Source of the DNA: Halobaculum magnesiiphilum
Lineage (GTDB): Archaea > Halobacteriota > Halobacteria > Halobacteriales > Haloferacaceae
Assembly (NCBI RefSeq): GCF_019823105.1
Contig: NZ_CP081958.1
Location: 1,426,001-1,490,000 of the forward strand
Reading direction: 5' to 3'
Length of the DNA: 64,000 nt
The translations under genes were made by a program, and so were the position numbers. Within the stretch, counting starts at the first letter, position 1; every line of letters starts with the position of its first letter. Positions 22,104 through 32,213 of the stretch are shown in pieces. Below the pieces are notes generated by a model that had not been told where the DNA came from, did not search any database, and was given only the letters and a program-made list of their open reading frames with translations.

Positions 22104-24178
22104 TCGCCGTCACCCCCGGTCTCGACGACCAGGTTCGCGTCGCCGTCGACGCGCGCCCGCTGGCCGGGGTGGACGACGACGGTGCTCTCGCTACCCTCCA
22201 CGACGGCGGGTCCGTCGAACGCCGCATCCGTCGGCAGGCGCTCGCGGTCGTACACGGGCGTGTCGCGGCCGTCCGTCGGGGCGTCGCCGTCGCCGAAGCC
22301 GACCTGACGGGTCTCCGCGATCGCGTCGTCGGGATCGCCGGCGCGCTCCTCGACCGCGAGTTCGGGCGGCTCGACGAGCCCGCGGGTGCGCAGGCGAACG
22401 GTCACGAGTTCCACCGGCTCCTCGGGGGAGGCGTGGCCGTACCGGCGCTCGTGGGCCGCGTGGAAGCGCTCCTCGACGAGGTCGAGTTCGTCGCCGTCGA
22501 GGTCGCCCTCGACGGGCACCGAGAGGTCGAACGACTGGCCGGCGTACCGGAGATCGAGCGTGCGCTCGAACGCCATCGCGTCGTCCGCGCGGCCGGCGTC
22601 GCGCAGTTCCGCCCGCCCTTCCGCCTCGAAGTCGGCGAACGCGTCGCGGACGGCGGCCGGGTCCACGTCGTCCAGGCGGCGCACCATCGACGTGGAGTAG
22701 TCGTACACCACGTCGCTGATGAGCAGCCCGAGCGCGGAGAGGACGCCGGCAGCCCGCGGGACGATCACCTCTGGAACGTCCAGCGCGTCCGCGAGCGCGG
22801 TCGCGTGGAGGGGCCCGGCGCCGCCGAAGGCGACGAGCGCGAACTCGCGGGGGTCGTAGCCCCGCTCGACGCTGACGACCCGGAGCGCCCGGCGCATGTT
22901 CGCGTTCGCCACGTCGAGCAGCCCGCGGGCGGCGGCCTCGGTCGCCTCGGGGTCGCCGACGACGGTCTCGGCGAGGGGCGCGAACGCCTCCCGCACCGCC
23001 GCGGCGTCGCGGCCGAGCGCGTCCGGAAGGAATCCGGAGGGGTCTATGCGGCCGAGCACGAGATGGGCGTCGGTGACGGTCGGCTCCGTGCCGCCGCGGT
23101 TGTAGCAGACGGGGCCGGGTTGGGCGCCCGCCGAGCGCGGGCCGACGCGCAGGGCGCCGCCCGTGTCCACGTAGCCGACCGAGCCGCCGCCGGCGCCGAC
23201 GGTGTGGATGTCGACCGTCGGCACCGAGACGGGGTACTCGCCGACCTCCGTGTCCGTGGTCACGAGCGGGTCGCCGTCGCGCACGAGGCTCACGTCGCAG
23301 GAGGTGCCGCCCATGTCCATCGTGATCAGGTCGTCGACGCCGCGACGGCCGGCGACGTGGGTGGCGCCGCGGACGCCCGCCGCGGGGCCCGAGAGGAGGG
23401 TGTTGACGGGGCGCTCGCGGGCGGCGTCGGCCGCCATCAGCCCGCCGTTCGACCCCATCACGCGAAGCGGGGCGTCGACGCCGAGGTCGCCGGCGGCGGC
23501 GGCCAGCGACCCGAGGTACGCGTCCATGACGGGCTTGAGCGCGGCGTTCATCGCGGTGGTGAGGGTGCGCTCGTACTCGCGGATCTCCGGGAGCACGTCC
23601 GCGGAGAGCGAGACGCTGGCGTCGACGCCCTCCTCGCGGAGGATCTCGCGGACGCGACGCTCGTGGGCCGGATGCTCGAAGGAGAACAGCAGCGAGACGG
23701 CGACGCTCTCGACCCCCGACTCCCGGAGGTCGCGGGCGCGGTCGCGGACGGCCGCCTCGTCGAGGTCGCGGAGGACGGCGCCGCGCTCGTCGACGCGCTC
23801 GGGCACCTCGAACCGGCGGTCGCGGGGGACCACCGGGTCGGGCTTGGTCGCGTCGAAGTCGTAGATGTCCGGGCGGGTCTGGCGGCCGATCTCGACGGCG
23901 TCGCGAAAGCCCGCGGTCGTCAGGAGGGCGGTGTCGGCCCACTCGCCCTCCAGCACGGCGTTGGTCGCGACGGTCGTCCCGTGGCCGAGAAAGTCCACCT
24001 CGGCGAGCGGCGCGTCCAGTTCCCGGAGGCCCGTCACGACGCCCTCGTCGGGCGCGTCCGGGGTCGAGGGCGTCTTGTCGACGCGGATCCGGCCGTCCCG
24101 GACCGTCACGAGGTCCGTGAACGTGCCGCCCACGTCGACGCCGACGCGCGTTCCCGCCGGCGCGTGGTCGTCGGTCAT
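22100..24178 (-). CDS. hyuA: hydantoinase A / oxoprolinase family subunit HyuA
   Basis: 692 residues. An actin-like ATPase N-terminus (GVDVGGTFTDLVTV, about 11-24) is followed by HGTTVATNAVLEG, MGSNGGLM, LLSGPAAGVRGA, DMGGTSCDVSLV and GAGGGSVGYVD, all hallmarks of HyuA. It supplies ATP-dependent activation of the cyclic amide for HyuB. The start is the ATG before DDHAPAGTRVGVDVGG, because upstream frame sequence lacks family similarity. The hyuA-hyuB pair is coupled by a 4-bp overlap. Confidence 0.9.
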   Translation of the reverse strand: MTDDHAPAGTRVGVDVGGTFTDLVTVRDGRIRVDKTPSTPDAPDEGVVTGLRELDAPLAEVDFLGHGTTVATNAVLEGEWADTALLTTAGFRDAVEIGRQTRPDIYDFDATKPDPVVPRDRRFEVPERVDERGAVLRDLDEAAVRDRARDLRESGVESVAVSLLFSFEHPAHERRVREILREEGVDASVSLSADVLPEIREYERTLTTAMNAALKPVMDAYLGSLAAAAGDLGVDAPLRVMGSNGGLMAADAARERPVNTLLSGPAAGVRGATHVAGRRGVDDLITMDMGGTSCDVSLVRDGDPLVTTDTEVGEYPVSVPTVDIHTVGAGGGSVGYVDTGGALRVGPRSAGAQPGPVCYNRGGTEPTVTDAHLVLGRIDPSGFLPDALGRDAAAVREAFAPLAETVVGDPEATEAAARGLLDVANANMRRALRVVSVERGYDPREFALVAFGGAGPLHATALADALDVPEVIVPRAAGVLSALGLLISDVVYDYSTSMVRRLDDVDPAAVRDAFADFEAEGRAELRDAGRADDAMAFERTLDLRYAGQSFDLSVPVEGDLDGDELDLVEERFHAAHERRYGHASPEEPVELVTVRLRTRGLVEPPELAVEERAGDPDDAIAETRQVGFGDGDAPTDGRDTPVYDRERLPTDAAFDGPAVVEGSESTVVVHPGQRARVDGDANLVVETGGDGE

Positions 24179-24266
24179 ACCCGAGGGTACGGGGGCTGGG
24201 TTGTAGGCGTTCGCTTCGCGGCGCAGGTCGCTGCCGAACGGCGGGACGCCGGCGGCGACGCGGGCA

Positions 24267-24761
24267 TCAGCGTTCGCGCTCGCGCTCGACCTCGCGATCG
24301 GCGGTCGCGTCGCCGCCGCGGTTCCGGACGCGCTCGCGGGCCGTCTCGGCGTCGGCGTCCTCCGTCTCGAGCAGGAGGTCGAGGCGGCGCTCGAACTCGG
24401 CCTCGTCGATGTCGCCCTCGGCGTACCGTTCGCGGAGCCTGTCGACCGGGTTGCGCTCGTCGGTCGGGTCGCCGGTCGAACTGTCGGTCGGGCCGTCGGG
24501 TCGGCTCCCGGCGTCGTCGGCCCGCCACTCGCGCAACGCGTCGAGGGCGCGTTCGAGGTCCTCGTCGTCGCCGTCGTCGACCTCAAACACCTCATCGAGG
24601 AGGACCGCCGACAGCGGCGTGAGGAGGAACCACCCGAGGATCGCGACGACCGCGGCCGCCTGCCCGCCGACGAGGATCGCCGCGAGCGCGACCGCCGGGA
24701 GCGTCGTCACGGCGAACAGCGCCGGGGCCGCCCGGACGAGTCGGTGGCGAGGGCTGGTCAC
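24267..24761 (-). CDS. SHOCT-domain membrane protein
   Basis: 164 residues from a GTG at 24761, with two spans near the N-terminus (about 10-30 and 33-52) and a charged linker. A C-terminal SHOCT-type motif (NPVDRLRERYAEGDIDEAEFERRL, about 106-129, shown here in part as RERYAEGDIDEAEFERRL) follows. SHOCT motifs are short helical oligomerisation modules. No ATG exists in the frame. The GTG was chosen because a CAAAAC box (24786-24791) sits about 27 bp upstream. A TTG at 24788 is the longer alternative. It follows arcS closely. Confidence 0.68.
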   Translation of the reverse strand: MTSPRHRLVRAAPALFAVTTLPAVALAAILVGGQAAAVVAILGWFLLTPLSAVLLDEVFEVDDGDDEDLERALDALREWRADDAGSRPDGPTDSSTGDPTDERNPVDRLRERYAEGDIDEAEFERRLDLLLETEDADAETARERVRNRGGDATADREVERERER

Positions 24762-24785
24762 GGGTGGGGGATCCACGACGGAAGG

Positions 24786-24791
24786 CAAAAC
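24786..24791 (-). promoter_or_regulatory. TATA-like box for the SHOCT gene
   Basis: GTTTTG on the minus strand, centred about 27 bp upstream of the GTG at 24761. It supports a leaderless start there rather than at the upstream TTG. Confidence 0.4.
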
Positions 24792-24809
24792 CGTTGCCCA
24801 CGCGGCCGG

Positions 24810-26588
24810 CTACAGCTCCTCGGAGTGGCGCACGTCCACCGCGATCCCCCGGGTCGACGAGCGCATCTCCGCGCCGTGCATCTCCGCGCGACCGACCGCG
24901 AACGCCTTCGGTCCCTCGACGACGACCTCGTCGCCGACGCGGATGTCGTCGTCCGCGTCGACGACGCCGGGGGCGAGCACGCTCCCCTGCGGCACGAACG
25001 CGTCGATCTCGACGGTCTTCGTCGGCGCGTCGCTGTCGACCCACTGTCGGGCGCCCGCGAGCGTGAAGGCGAGGGCGCCGTAGGTCGGCACCATCGTCGC
25101 CAGCAACTCCTCGTCGTCGTCGCGGACCTGGAGCTTCGGGTACCGCGAGCGGGTGTTCAGCTCCTCGAACAGGTCGTCGCCGGCGCCGTCGCCGAGCATG
25201 TAGTCGGCGATGGCGCGGACGGTGTTGTGCTCGCGCTCCCGCTTCGTGTACTTCAGTTCGCCGTCGAGCGTGGACATGAGGTTCCCGATGGACTCGGTCG
25301 TCGTCGGGTGGTCCTCGACGGTGTACTCGAACGGCACGTCGACCTGCTCCGCGACGCGCTCGCAGATGTCGCGGTAGCCGTCCTCGGGGACGTGCGCGAT
25401 GACGCGGGGGTACTCGTTGCGCTCCAGGTAGCGCCGGAGCACCTCGGCGACGAACTGCTTCTCGTCCTCGGACCACCGGCCCGTCACGACGGTGTCGTAG
25501 TGCTGTGCGGGGTAGGTGAGTTCGAGCTCCTGCGGGACGACGCCGATGGGCGAAGTCATCGACGCGAGGTGCCCGCGGAACTGGATCGCGTCGTGGAACT
25601 GCCCGTGGCTCTGGCTCTCGGAGTACGGCTTCTTCGCCGAGCAGGGCACCAGCACGAGGGGATTGCGGAAGCGGTTGACGTACCGCTCGGACACGCGCTG
25701 GGCGAACCGCTGGATCTCCGGGCGGCGGATGGTGTCGCTCGTCGCCGCCGCGAGCTCGTTGTTGCGGGCGACGGGGGCGCGCTCCTCGATGTAGCCGTAC
25801 TGCTGGTCCAGTTCGCGGAACGCCGCGGTGAGCCACTGCTCGTGGCGGGCCTGCCCCTCGACGTAGTCGCGGAGGCGACCCTCGCGGATCCGCCGACGGA
25901 CGCGGCGCAGTTCCGCTTCGAGGGCGTTGACGTTGTGCTCCTCGCAGACGGCTCGGTCGAACTCCTCCCGCGGCACCTGACACGCCGGGCACGAACACGG
26001 GAGTTCGTCCAGGTCCTCCAGGAAGCGCTCGCCCTCGTCGGTGAGGTACTTGCCCTGGCTTCCCTTCACCCGCGCGCGCTTCGCGTCGACGAGGTCGACG
26101 CCGGCGTACGCGAGCGTCGCGACGTTCAGCGGCGTGGCGACGCCCGAGAGATACAGCGCGGTGTCCGCGGGCACCGCCTCGCGCACGTCGATCACCGCCT
26201 CCGCGAACGCCGAGGCGTGGCCGACGACGCCCTGCGCGTTCGAGAGCACGTACGCGTCGACGGGCGGGTCGGCGGCCCCGCCGGAGTCGGGCGCGTCGCT
26301 CGTGATCACCGCGGCGGTCGGCCCGTCGACGGCGGCCGCCGAGTCGGGGTAGTCGGGGGCGAACGCGTCGACGACCTCCTCGCGCGTTCCCGCGGGATAC
26401 GCGCGATGCGGGAGGATCGTGAGCGCGGACTCGTCGCCCTCGGGCACGTCGCGCTCGGCGTTCCACAGCGACCCCGCGTCACGGACAACGTCGTCCGCGA
26501 GCGCCGGGGTCGCGAGGGGTGAATCGAGGCGAAGCTCCCCGAGGCGGGCGGCCCCGTCCCGCTCGTGGACCTCGAAGTAGTCGGTCAT
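24810..26588 (-). CDS. arcS: archaeosine synthase ArcS
   Basis: 592 residues. The central signature LVPCSAKKPYSESQSHGQF is diagnostic of ArcS, which converts preQ0 at tRNA position 15 to archaeosine. A CxCxxC...H Zn site (PCSCPACQ, then EEHNVNALE) is inherited from the TGT-like domain. The C-terminal ~85 residues form a PUA domain for tRNA binding (TKTVEIDAFVPQGSVLAPGV region). The gene starts 24 bp after tgtA, the preceding enzyme of the pathway, in the same direction. The two form an operon. Confidence 0.93.
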   Translation of the reverse strand: MTDYFEVHERDGAARLGELRLDSPLATPALADDVVRDAGSLWNAERDVPEGDESALTILPHRAYPAGTREEVVDAFAPDYPDSAAAVDGPTAAVITSDAPDSGGAADPPVDAYVLSNAQGVVGHASAFAEAVIDVREAVPADTALYLSGVATPLNVATLAYAGVDLVDAKRARVKGSQGKYLTDEGERFLEDLDELPCSCPACQVPREEFDRAVCEEHNVNALEAELRRVRRRIREGRLRDYVEGQARHEQWLTAAFRELDQQYGYIEERAPVARNNELAAATSDTIRRPEIQRFAQRVSERYVNRFRNPLVLVPCSAKKPYSESQSHGQFHDAIQFRGHLASMTSPIGVVPQELELTYPAQHYDTVVTGRWSEDEKQFVAEVLRRYLERNEYPRVIAHVPEDGYRDICERVAEQVDVPFEYTVEDHPTTTESIGNLMSTLDGELKYTKREREHNTVRAIADYMLGDGAGDDLFEELNTRSRYPKLQVRDDDEELLATMVPTYGALAFTLAGARQWVDSDAPTKTVEIDAFVPQGSVLAPGVVDADDDIRVGDEVVVEGPKAFAVGRAEMHGAEMRSSTRGIAVDVRHSEEL

Positions 26589-26612
26589 GCCCCGAGGTGT
26601 GCGGCCCGGGCG

Positions 26613-28148
26613 TTATTCGCTTTCGCTTCGAGATTCGGCGGATCCGTCCGCGTCGTCGACCGCGTCGGCGTGTTGGTCGGCGTGGAGGTTTTCCAGTGTC
26701 ACCGACTCGGGGACGACCCCGAGCGCGTCCGCGCTCCAGCCCTCGTGTGCGAGTGTCACGTCCGTGTCGGGGTTCGCCTCGACGAGCGCTCGGATCCCCT
26801 CGGCGGCGGCGCGCTCGGCCGCGGCGTCGGTGCGGTCGGGCACTTCCGCGGTGAGCGGGTACGTCTCCGAGAGCGCGCGGGGGAACGGGCCGAACGGCGG
26901 CACGACCCGCCACACCTCGTCGTAGTCGTGATCCGAGGGCTCGCCGTACTCCGAACACAGCAGGGAGTCGGGAACGGACAAGCGCGCGAGGCGGTCGTGG
27001 TGGCGCCGAACCTCGGGGCGGTCTGCCGACTCGTGGGAGAGCCCGAAGAACGTGCCCTTGGATGCGCTGTCGATGCGCTCCAGTTGGTCGGCGTGATCGA
27101 GGAGGGCGCGGTAGCCGTCGGCCATCGCGGGGTGGCCGCGGGCGCGCTTCTCGACGAGTTCGAGCAGGTCGCCGTCGCGGATGGCCTGCTTCACGCGACG
27201 CAGCTCCTCGAAGGTGACGTGGAGGTTGTGCTCCGCGAGGAGTGCCTCGCGCTCGTCGCCCTGTGCGGCCCGAAGCTCCTCGGGCGTGTGTTCGTGGCAG
27301 ATGGGGCACGAGCAGGGAAGGTAGTCGAGATCGTCCAGCTGTTCGGTGCCGGAGACGGTGAGATAGCGGCCGTCGCGCGCCATCAGCGCGTAGGCGGCCG
27401 AGTCGAACAGGTCGCAGCCGAGCGCGACCGCCAGCGCGAACATCATGGGGTGGCCCGCGCCGAACAGGTGGACCGGGCAGCCCTCGCTCAGTCCGCGTTT
27501 CGCGGCGGCGACGGCGTCGACCATGTCGTCGTAGCGGTAGCTGTTCATCATCGGGACGACCGCGCCGACCGGGAACACGTCGAGGTCCGTCGCGGCGGCC
27601 TCGCGGCCGGCCTGCTCGCGCAGATCCGGGTAGGTGCTCCCCTGCACGGGGGCGTTCACCAGCATGTCGCCGACGTCGACCGCCTCGGCGTCGGCGAGCG
27701 CCTTGCGGGTGACCTCCAGGTCCGATTCGGCCCGCTCGCGGCTCGCGTCCGGCGGGGTGGGAATGTCGACCGGGGTTCCGATGTCGCTGCCGATGTCGCG
27801 CTGGAACTCCAGGATCTCCGTCGTCGTGGTGTCGATCTCGCCGTACTCGGCGAGCTGGAAGCTCCCCGAGTCGGTCATGATCGCGCCGTCGAAGCCGAGC
27901 ATGTCGTGGAGGCCCTCCTCCAAGGCCCGCTCACGCACGTCCTCGGTCGTGCGGATGATGTAGGAGTTGGTGATCAGCATGTCGGCGCCGAACTCCGAGC
28001 GGAGCCGGCCCGGATCGATCGTCTCGATGTTGGGGTTGATCACCGGGAGGAGCGCGGGCGTCTCGACGGTGACGCCGGCGCGGGGGACGGTCAACTCCCC
28101 GATGCGGCCGGCGGCGTCGTGGTCCCGGATCTCGAAGTGCTCGCGCAT
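26613..28148 (-). CDS. tgtA: tRNA-guanine(15) transglycosylase TgtA
   Basis: 511 residues. It exchanges guanine-15 of archaeal tRNAs for preQ0. Visible features are the active-site segment [13 protein letters not shown] with Asp93, the motif [20 protein letters not shown] and the Zn ligands CSCPICHEH with a later His (AEHNLHVTF). It is shorter than full archaeal enzymes, with no recognisable PUA domain at its acidic C-terminus. That domain is present on ArcS instead. The ATG is supported by a weak GAGTAAGG box about 27 bp upstream (plus strand 28171-28178). Confidence 0.93.
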   Translation of the reverse strand: MREHFEIRDHDAAGRIGELTVPRAGVTVETPALLPVINPNIETIDPGRLRSEFGADMLITNSYIIRTTEDVRERALEEGLHDMLGFDGAIMTDSGSFQLAEYGEIDTTTTEILEFQRDIGSDIGTPVDIPTPPDASRERAESDLEVTRKALADAEAVDVGDMLVNAPVQGSTYPDLREQAGREAAATDLDVFPVGAVVPMMNSYRYDDMVDAVAAAKRGLSEGCPVHLFGAGHPMMFALAVALGCDLFDSAAYALMARDGRYLTVSGTEQLDDLDYLPCSCPICHEHTPEELRAAQGDEREALLAEHNLHVTFEELRRVKQAIRDGDLLELVEKRARGHPAMADGYRALLDHADQLERIDSASKGTFFGLSHESADRPEVRRHHDRLARLSVPDSLLCSEYGEPSDHDYDEVWRVVPPFGPFPRALSETYPLTAEVPDRTDAAAERAAAEGIRALVEANPDTDVTLAHEGWSADALGVVPESVTLENLHADQHADAVDDADGSAESRSESE

Positions 28149-28441
28149 TGTGGCGAGGTTCCCGGGGACGCGAGTAAGGGTGTCGCTCCGGCGCCGTCGC
28201 TGTGGGTGGGGGCGAACGGACGACACGCGGGACGGCGTCGGTCGGGACCGTCGCCGACGGCGGGATGAGTCCGGTCGGGGGGCGGACGCGGTCACCGACC
28301 GGCTCGCGCGGGGCGGGCGTGTCGTCGCGGCGCGGCACGCCCCGCGGCGGGTCAGTGCACGGGCGCGACGAGGTGGTCCCGTCATCGGTGAAGAACGCTC
28401 GGACGGTCGAGTGGCGAGCCTCCGGCGACCGGATCGGCGGC

Positions 28442-29275
28442 TCAGACGAGCGGGACGGCCCAGAGCAGGTCGGCGAACGCCATGGTCGCGGCCTGCTCCG
28501 GCGACCCCGCCTCGGGGCCGTACACGACGACGACGTACAGCCCCGCGAACAACACGGCGTCGTAGGCGCCGTGGATGAACGAGGGGACGACGAGGTTGTC
28601 GGTGTACTCGTAGGTCGCGCCGAACACGAGCGTCAGCGTCGAGAGGATGCCGATCGTGACGATCCGGCCGGGGGCGGCGCCGGTGAGCGCGACGTAGTGG
28701 ACCGCCCCGAAGATGACGCTCGCGAGGGGGATCGCGACCCACGGCGAGAACGCCTCGCGCAGCCGGTCCTGGACGACGCCGCGGAACAGGATCTCCTCGC
28801 CCGGGCCGATGAAGACGAACGCCGCGGGGATCAACAGGAGCAGCACCTCCGGGTTCTCCGCGCCGATCTGTGCGACCTCGTTCTCGGCGGTCGGCGCGCC
28901 GGCCTGCTGGACCGCCGCGCTCGCCGCGATCAGGATCGCCAGCGACCCGAAGAATCCGCCGACCGCGACGGCGACATCTCGAAGGGTAGGAACCCGGAAC
29001 AGCGACAGCGGCGACCGCCCCGTCCGGATCAGGTAGATCGAGGCGACGCCGCCGAAGGAGATCCCCTGCACGAGCACGAGCGACAGGCCGATGAGCACCA
29101 GCGGTGACGGCTGATAGCCGACGAGGCTGAGGGCGATCAACACGACGAGGACGATGACCCCCGCCGCCAGGATGCCCGAGAAGCCGATCGCGGGCGCGAC
29201 GACGAGAGCCTGTATCCGCGGGTCCAGCGACCGGAACCACGCGATCAGCGACCGAAGCGGGGCGAACGAGACCAT
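28442..29275 (-). CDS. CPBP (CAAX/Abi) family intramembrane metalloprotease
   Basis: 277 residues with about eight membrane spans. The family catalytic residues are all present: E160/E161 and R165 in GEEILFRG, H193 in FGAVH and H235 in FIHGAYDA. Such proteases cleave within the membrane. In archaea the substrates are mostly unknown, and prenyl-protein processing is not assured. It stands alone, with about 290 bp of apparently non-coding sequence (28149-28441) before tgtA. I see nothing specific in that stretch. Confidence 0.85.
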   Translation of the reverse strand: MVSFAPLRSLIAWFRSLDPRIQALVVAPAIGFSGILAAGVIVLVVLIALSLVGYQPSPLVLIGLSLVLVQGISFGGVASIYLIRTGRSPLSLFRVPTLRDVAVAVGGFFGSLAILIAASAAVQQAGAPTAENEVAQIGAENPEVLLLLIPAAFVFIGPGEEILFRGVVQDRLREAFSPWVAIPLASVIFGAVHYVALTGAAPGRIVTIGILSTLTLVFGATYEYTDNLVVPSFIHGAYDAVLFAGLYVVVVYGPEAGSPEQAATMAFADLLWAVPLV

Positions 29276-29361
29276 ACCCGACCTCCGGGTGCCTCCGTGA
29301 AAGACCTGGCCCAGCGGCGACGTCCAGTCGAGCGCCGGGAGCCCATCGGGCGCCGGGGCGC

Positions 29362-30024
29362 TTACTCCGCGTCGCTTCCGTCGTGGGGCCCTTCGTACAG
29401 CGAGACGCCGAGGACGGCGCGACCGTCGCGGACCTCGCCCGCGAACACTGCCTCGCGGAAGCGGTCGTAGTCGGCGGTCGCCGGACGGATGCTCTCGTTG
29501 AAATCGAGATCGAGGTCCGCCTCAGCGGCCTGGGTGCACCCGCGTGCGAGGAAGTAGTGATGCACGGAGTTGGCGAAGCCGTTCGCGGGTTCGACCGCCC
29601 GGAGCCGCTCGATCGACTCGGCCTCGTATCCCGTCTCCTCGCGGAGTTCCCGCCGCGCGGCGGCGACCAGATCCGTGTCGTCGTCCTCGACGCCGCCGGC
29701 GGGGAGCCCGCGGTTCACCCGCCCGACGGCCTGGCGCCACTCCTCGACGAGCACCACGTCGCCGTCGGGGGTCAACGGCAGGATAACCACCGTCTGTGGC
29801 TCGTCGACGTAGTGGAAGTCAGTCTCGGTGCCGTCGGGCAGTCGAACGTCGTCGCGGCGCACGTCGAAGCCGGGACACGAGTAGTCGATGTCGCTGTCGA
29901 GCGTCTCCCACGCGAGGTCGTCGGCGTCGGTGCTGTCGCCGCGGTCGGCGGCGGCGACGTTGCCGTCGATGTCACCGCCGTCGCCCATGTCACCGCCGCC
30001 GTCGTCGATGTCGTCGTCGCTCAT
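29362..30024 (-). CDS. NUDIX hydrolase (ADP-ribose pyrophosphatase-like)
   Basis: 220 residues: an acidic low-complexity leader (about 1-40), then a NUDIX fold. The box is [11 protein letters not shown]...[10 protein letters not shown] (about 110-133). The REUxEExGU core is intact, but the first Glu of the consensus is replaced by Thr. The [15 protein letters not shown] and [13 protein letters not shown] segments resemble ADP-sugar pyrophosphatases. A GATAAGC box about 27 bp upstream supports the ATG. Substrate not predictable. Confidence 0.85.
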   Translation of the reverse strand: MSDDDIDDGGGDMGDGGDIDGNVAAADRGDSTDADDLAWETLDSDIDYSCPGFDVRRDDVRLPDGTETDFHYVDEPQTVVILPLTPDGDVVLVEEWRQAVGRVNRGLPAGGVEDDDTDLVAAARRELREETGYEAESIERLRAVEPANGFANSVHHYFLARGCTQAAEADLDLDFNESIRPATADYDRFREAVFAGEVRDGRAVLGVSLYEGPHDGSDAE

Positions 30025-30079
30025 CGGGTTCGGGTCGGTGGGGCGCCGGGATAAGCGTGACAGAAGTCGGTCGCGGGCC

Positions 30080-31465
30080 TCAGCCCGTAACGCGCGTCCG
30101 AACCGCGGTGGCGCCGCCCGCGAGCACGAGCGCCAGCGACACGAGGGTGAGCCCGACCTGCGTCTCGCCGAACCACACCGGCGCCCACGGCGCGGCGGCG
30201 CGTACGCCGACGACGAGCGTCGAGAGCACCGGGATCTCGGATCCGCTCGCCGCACCGTCCTCGAGGTTCACGCCGTCGCTCGTCGCCACCGGGAGGTCGC
30301 GCTCGGTCCCCTGGAACTCCCGCGGGACGCGGTCGGCCTCGTAGGGGATGCGCTCGGTCGGGTACGCCCAGACGGCGGTTCCGTTCTCGTCGATCTCGAC
30401 GACCCGCTTGTTCAGGGTGTCCGTGATCAGCGTGTGGCCGTTCTCCAGGCGGTCGGCGTCACGCGGCCAATGTAGCGATCGGCCGTCGACGCTCGTCACC
30501 GTCCAGGCGACCTCCCACTCGCCGTCGTCGTTCCGGTGGAGTTCGACGACGCGGTCGTTGTCCGAGTCGGCCACGAGCACCGCGGCGTCGTCGGAGGCGG
30601 TCCGGTCGCCCGGCTCGCCCTCGATGCTCCCCGCGATCCACTGCGGATTGTGCTGGTGATCGAGCACCTCGGGGTTCCCGCAGCGCACGTCGCCGTCGCC
30701 GTCGGTGTCCGCCAGTTGGCCGCTTCCGGTGCAGGAGTCGTCGGAGGAGCCCTCCTTGTCGGCGTTGATCACCTCCACGACCTCGCTCCCGCCGTCGTCG
30801 GTGCGCTCGACGATCACCAGCTGGTTCGCGTTGCGGACGGAGACGAGGAACACGTCCTCCTCGATCCGGTCGATGTCGTTGATGTGGAGCCAGTCGGTGC
30901 GGGTTGGGTCCTCGGGCTCGTCGTACAGCTCCGAGGCGTTCCACGTCCACGTCACCTCGCCGTCCTCCACGATCATGATGCGCTCGTTGTCCATGTCCGT
31001 CATGGCGAAGCCGCCGTCCGGGAGCGGCTCGGCGTCGTGGATCTCGCTGTTCGACTGCGAGCGGACCGGGAAGCTGTACTCCTCGACGACCGCCGCGCCG
31101 CCGTCGGCGTCGGGATCGATCAGTCGAATACCGGTGTGGGCGCACGGCGACTCGTACGGCCCACACTCCTCGTAGCCGCTGTCCATGAACCCCGCGAGCA
31201 CGCGGCCGTCGGAGAGCCGCTGCACGTCGAAGTAGCTGTCCGCGGAGTCCTCTCGCCACTCGACATCGGTGCCGTTGAGCAGGTAGGCGCTTCCGTGTTC
31301 GTGCCAGCCGGGACCGCCACCCTGCGAGCCGACGAGCGTCGCTCGCTCGGCGCCGTCGTCGACGGCGGCCGTCGAGCGGTCCGGCGCGACCAGCGCGCTC
31401 CCGGCGACGGTCAATCCGAACAGGAGGACGCCCGCGAGGACCAACTCGACCGCACGTGTACTCAT
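30080..31465 (-). CDS. arylsulfotransferase (ASST)-like membrane-anchored beta-propeller
   Basis: 461 residues. An N-terminal membrane/signal segment (about 7-27) is followed by a propeller of repeating turns: WHEHGSAYLL, DGRVLAGF, DGGFAMTDMDNERIMIVE, HINDIDRIEEDVFLVSVRN, VLVADSDNDRVVELHR and GHTLITDTLNKRVVEIDENG. A C-terminal span (about 434-455) anchors it. The fold and the conserved HIND/WPRDADRLENGHTLI patterns match the ASST family. Whether it transfers sulfate is unproven. The bulk should be extracytoplasmic. Confidence 0.75.
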   Translation of the reverse strand: MSTRAVELVLAGVLLFGLTVAGSALVAPDRSTAAVDDGAERATLVGSQGGGPGWHEHGSAYLLNGTDVEWREDSADSYFDVQRLSDGRVLAGFMDSGYEECGPYESPCAHTGIRLIDPDADGGAAVVEEYSFPVRSQSNSEIHDAEPLPDGGFAMTDMDNERIMIVEDGEVTWTWNASELYDEPEDPTRTDWLHINDIDRIEEDVFLVSVRNANQLVIVERTDDGGSEVVEVINADKEGSSDDSCTGSGQLADTDGDGDVRCGNPEVLDHQHNPQWIAGSIEGEPGDRTASDDAAVLVADSDNDRVVELHRNDDGEWEVAWTVTSVDGRSLHWPRDADRLENGHTLITDTLNKRVVEIDENGTAVWAYPTERIPYEADRVPREFQGTERDLPVATSDGVNLEDGAASGSEIPVLSTLVVGVRAAAPWAPVWFGETQVGLTLVSLALVLAGGATAVRTRVTG

Positions 31466-31534
31466 CGGTGAACGCGAGCCATGCGCCGAGCAAAAGCCTT
31501 CGGTCTCGCGGTTCCTCGGGATCGGTGCTCCCGG

Positions 31535-32032
31535 TTAAAACAGCGACCGCACCCGCGCGAGCGTCGCGTCGAGGTCGCCGGAGTTGTCGACGACGACCGG
31601 GTCCTCGACCGGCTCGAACTCCTCGCGGAGCAGGTCGTAGACATCGGTGTCGGCGTCCGAGGGGTCGTCCTCCCGCGACCGGATACGGGCCTTCGCGGTC
31701 CGCTCATCACAGCGGACGCGAACCAACCGGGCCGTGACGCCGCGGCGCTCGGCGAGCGAGCGCGCCTCCCGCCGTCGGTTCGCCCGACGGAACGTCCCGT
31801 CGAGGACGACCGGGTCGCCGGCGGCGAGGCGGTCGTCCGCGCGCTCGAACAGCGCCTCGTACGTCCGCCGCGACTCCTCGTCGGTGTACGACGGATCCGG
31901 AAACAGCTCCTTGCGAACCACGTCGGTACGGAAAACCGTGGCGTCGAGGCGGTCGGCGACCGCCGACGCGACGGTCGACTTCCCGGCCCCGGGGAGCCCA
32001 CAGACGACGACGAGGCGCGTGGTGTCGGACAT
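31535..32032 (-). CDS. AAA-type small kinase (P-loop)
   Basis: 165 residues with Walker A GLPGAGKST (12-20), a substrate Arg/Asp region FRTDVVRKELFPD and VVLDGTFRRANRR, and a lid-like Arg segment (RVRCDERTAKARI). This is the pattern of YdeI/zeta-toxin-like or gluconate-kinase-like small-molecule kinases. The substrate cannot be told. It is located alone between the ASST-like gene and the archaellin, on the opposite strand from the latter. Confidence 0.75.
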   Translation of the reverse strand: MSDTTRLVVVCGLPGAGKSTVASAVADRLDATVFRTDVVRKELFPDPSYTDEESRRTYEALFERADDRLAAGDPVVLDGTFRRANRRREARSLAERRGVTARLVRVRCDERTAKARIRSREDDPSDADTDVYDLLREEFEPVEDPVVVDNSGDLDATLARVRSLF

Positions 32033-32154
32033 CCGATTCCGTTCGTCGCGTCGTCGCTCGGGAACGAGTATCCGTCGGTTCGCCCGCGCCGGACCCGACG
32101 GGTGCCCGTCGCCTCGTCCGTCGAAAATCAGACTCGATAAATTCAGCGATAAGC

Positions 32155-32160
32155 ATTAAA
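32155..32160 (+). promoter_or_regulatory. TATA box for the archaellin gene
   Basis: ATTAAA in an unusually A/T-rich stretch (32138-32162). It would place the start of transcription near 32185 and give a leader of about 29 nt before the ATG at 32214. Unlike most genes here, this message is not leaderless. Confidence 0.5.
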
Positions 32161-32213
32161 CGGAGATCCCGGAACGGAGAAACACTCCAGAACAGGGAGT
32201 GGACAACCACAGA

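Noticed and set aside
28149..28441. Search for a gene or third copy of the structured element in the tgtA-CPBP gap
   Set aside because: None of the conserved end words or cores occur, and reading frames are compositionally shadow-like.
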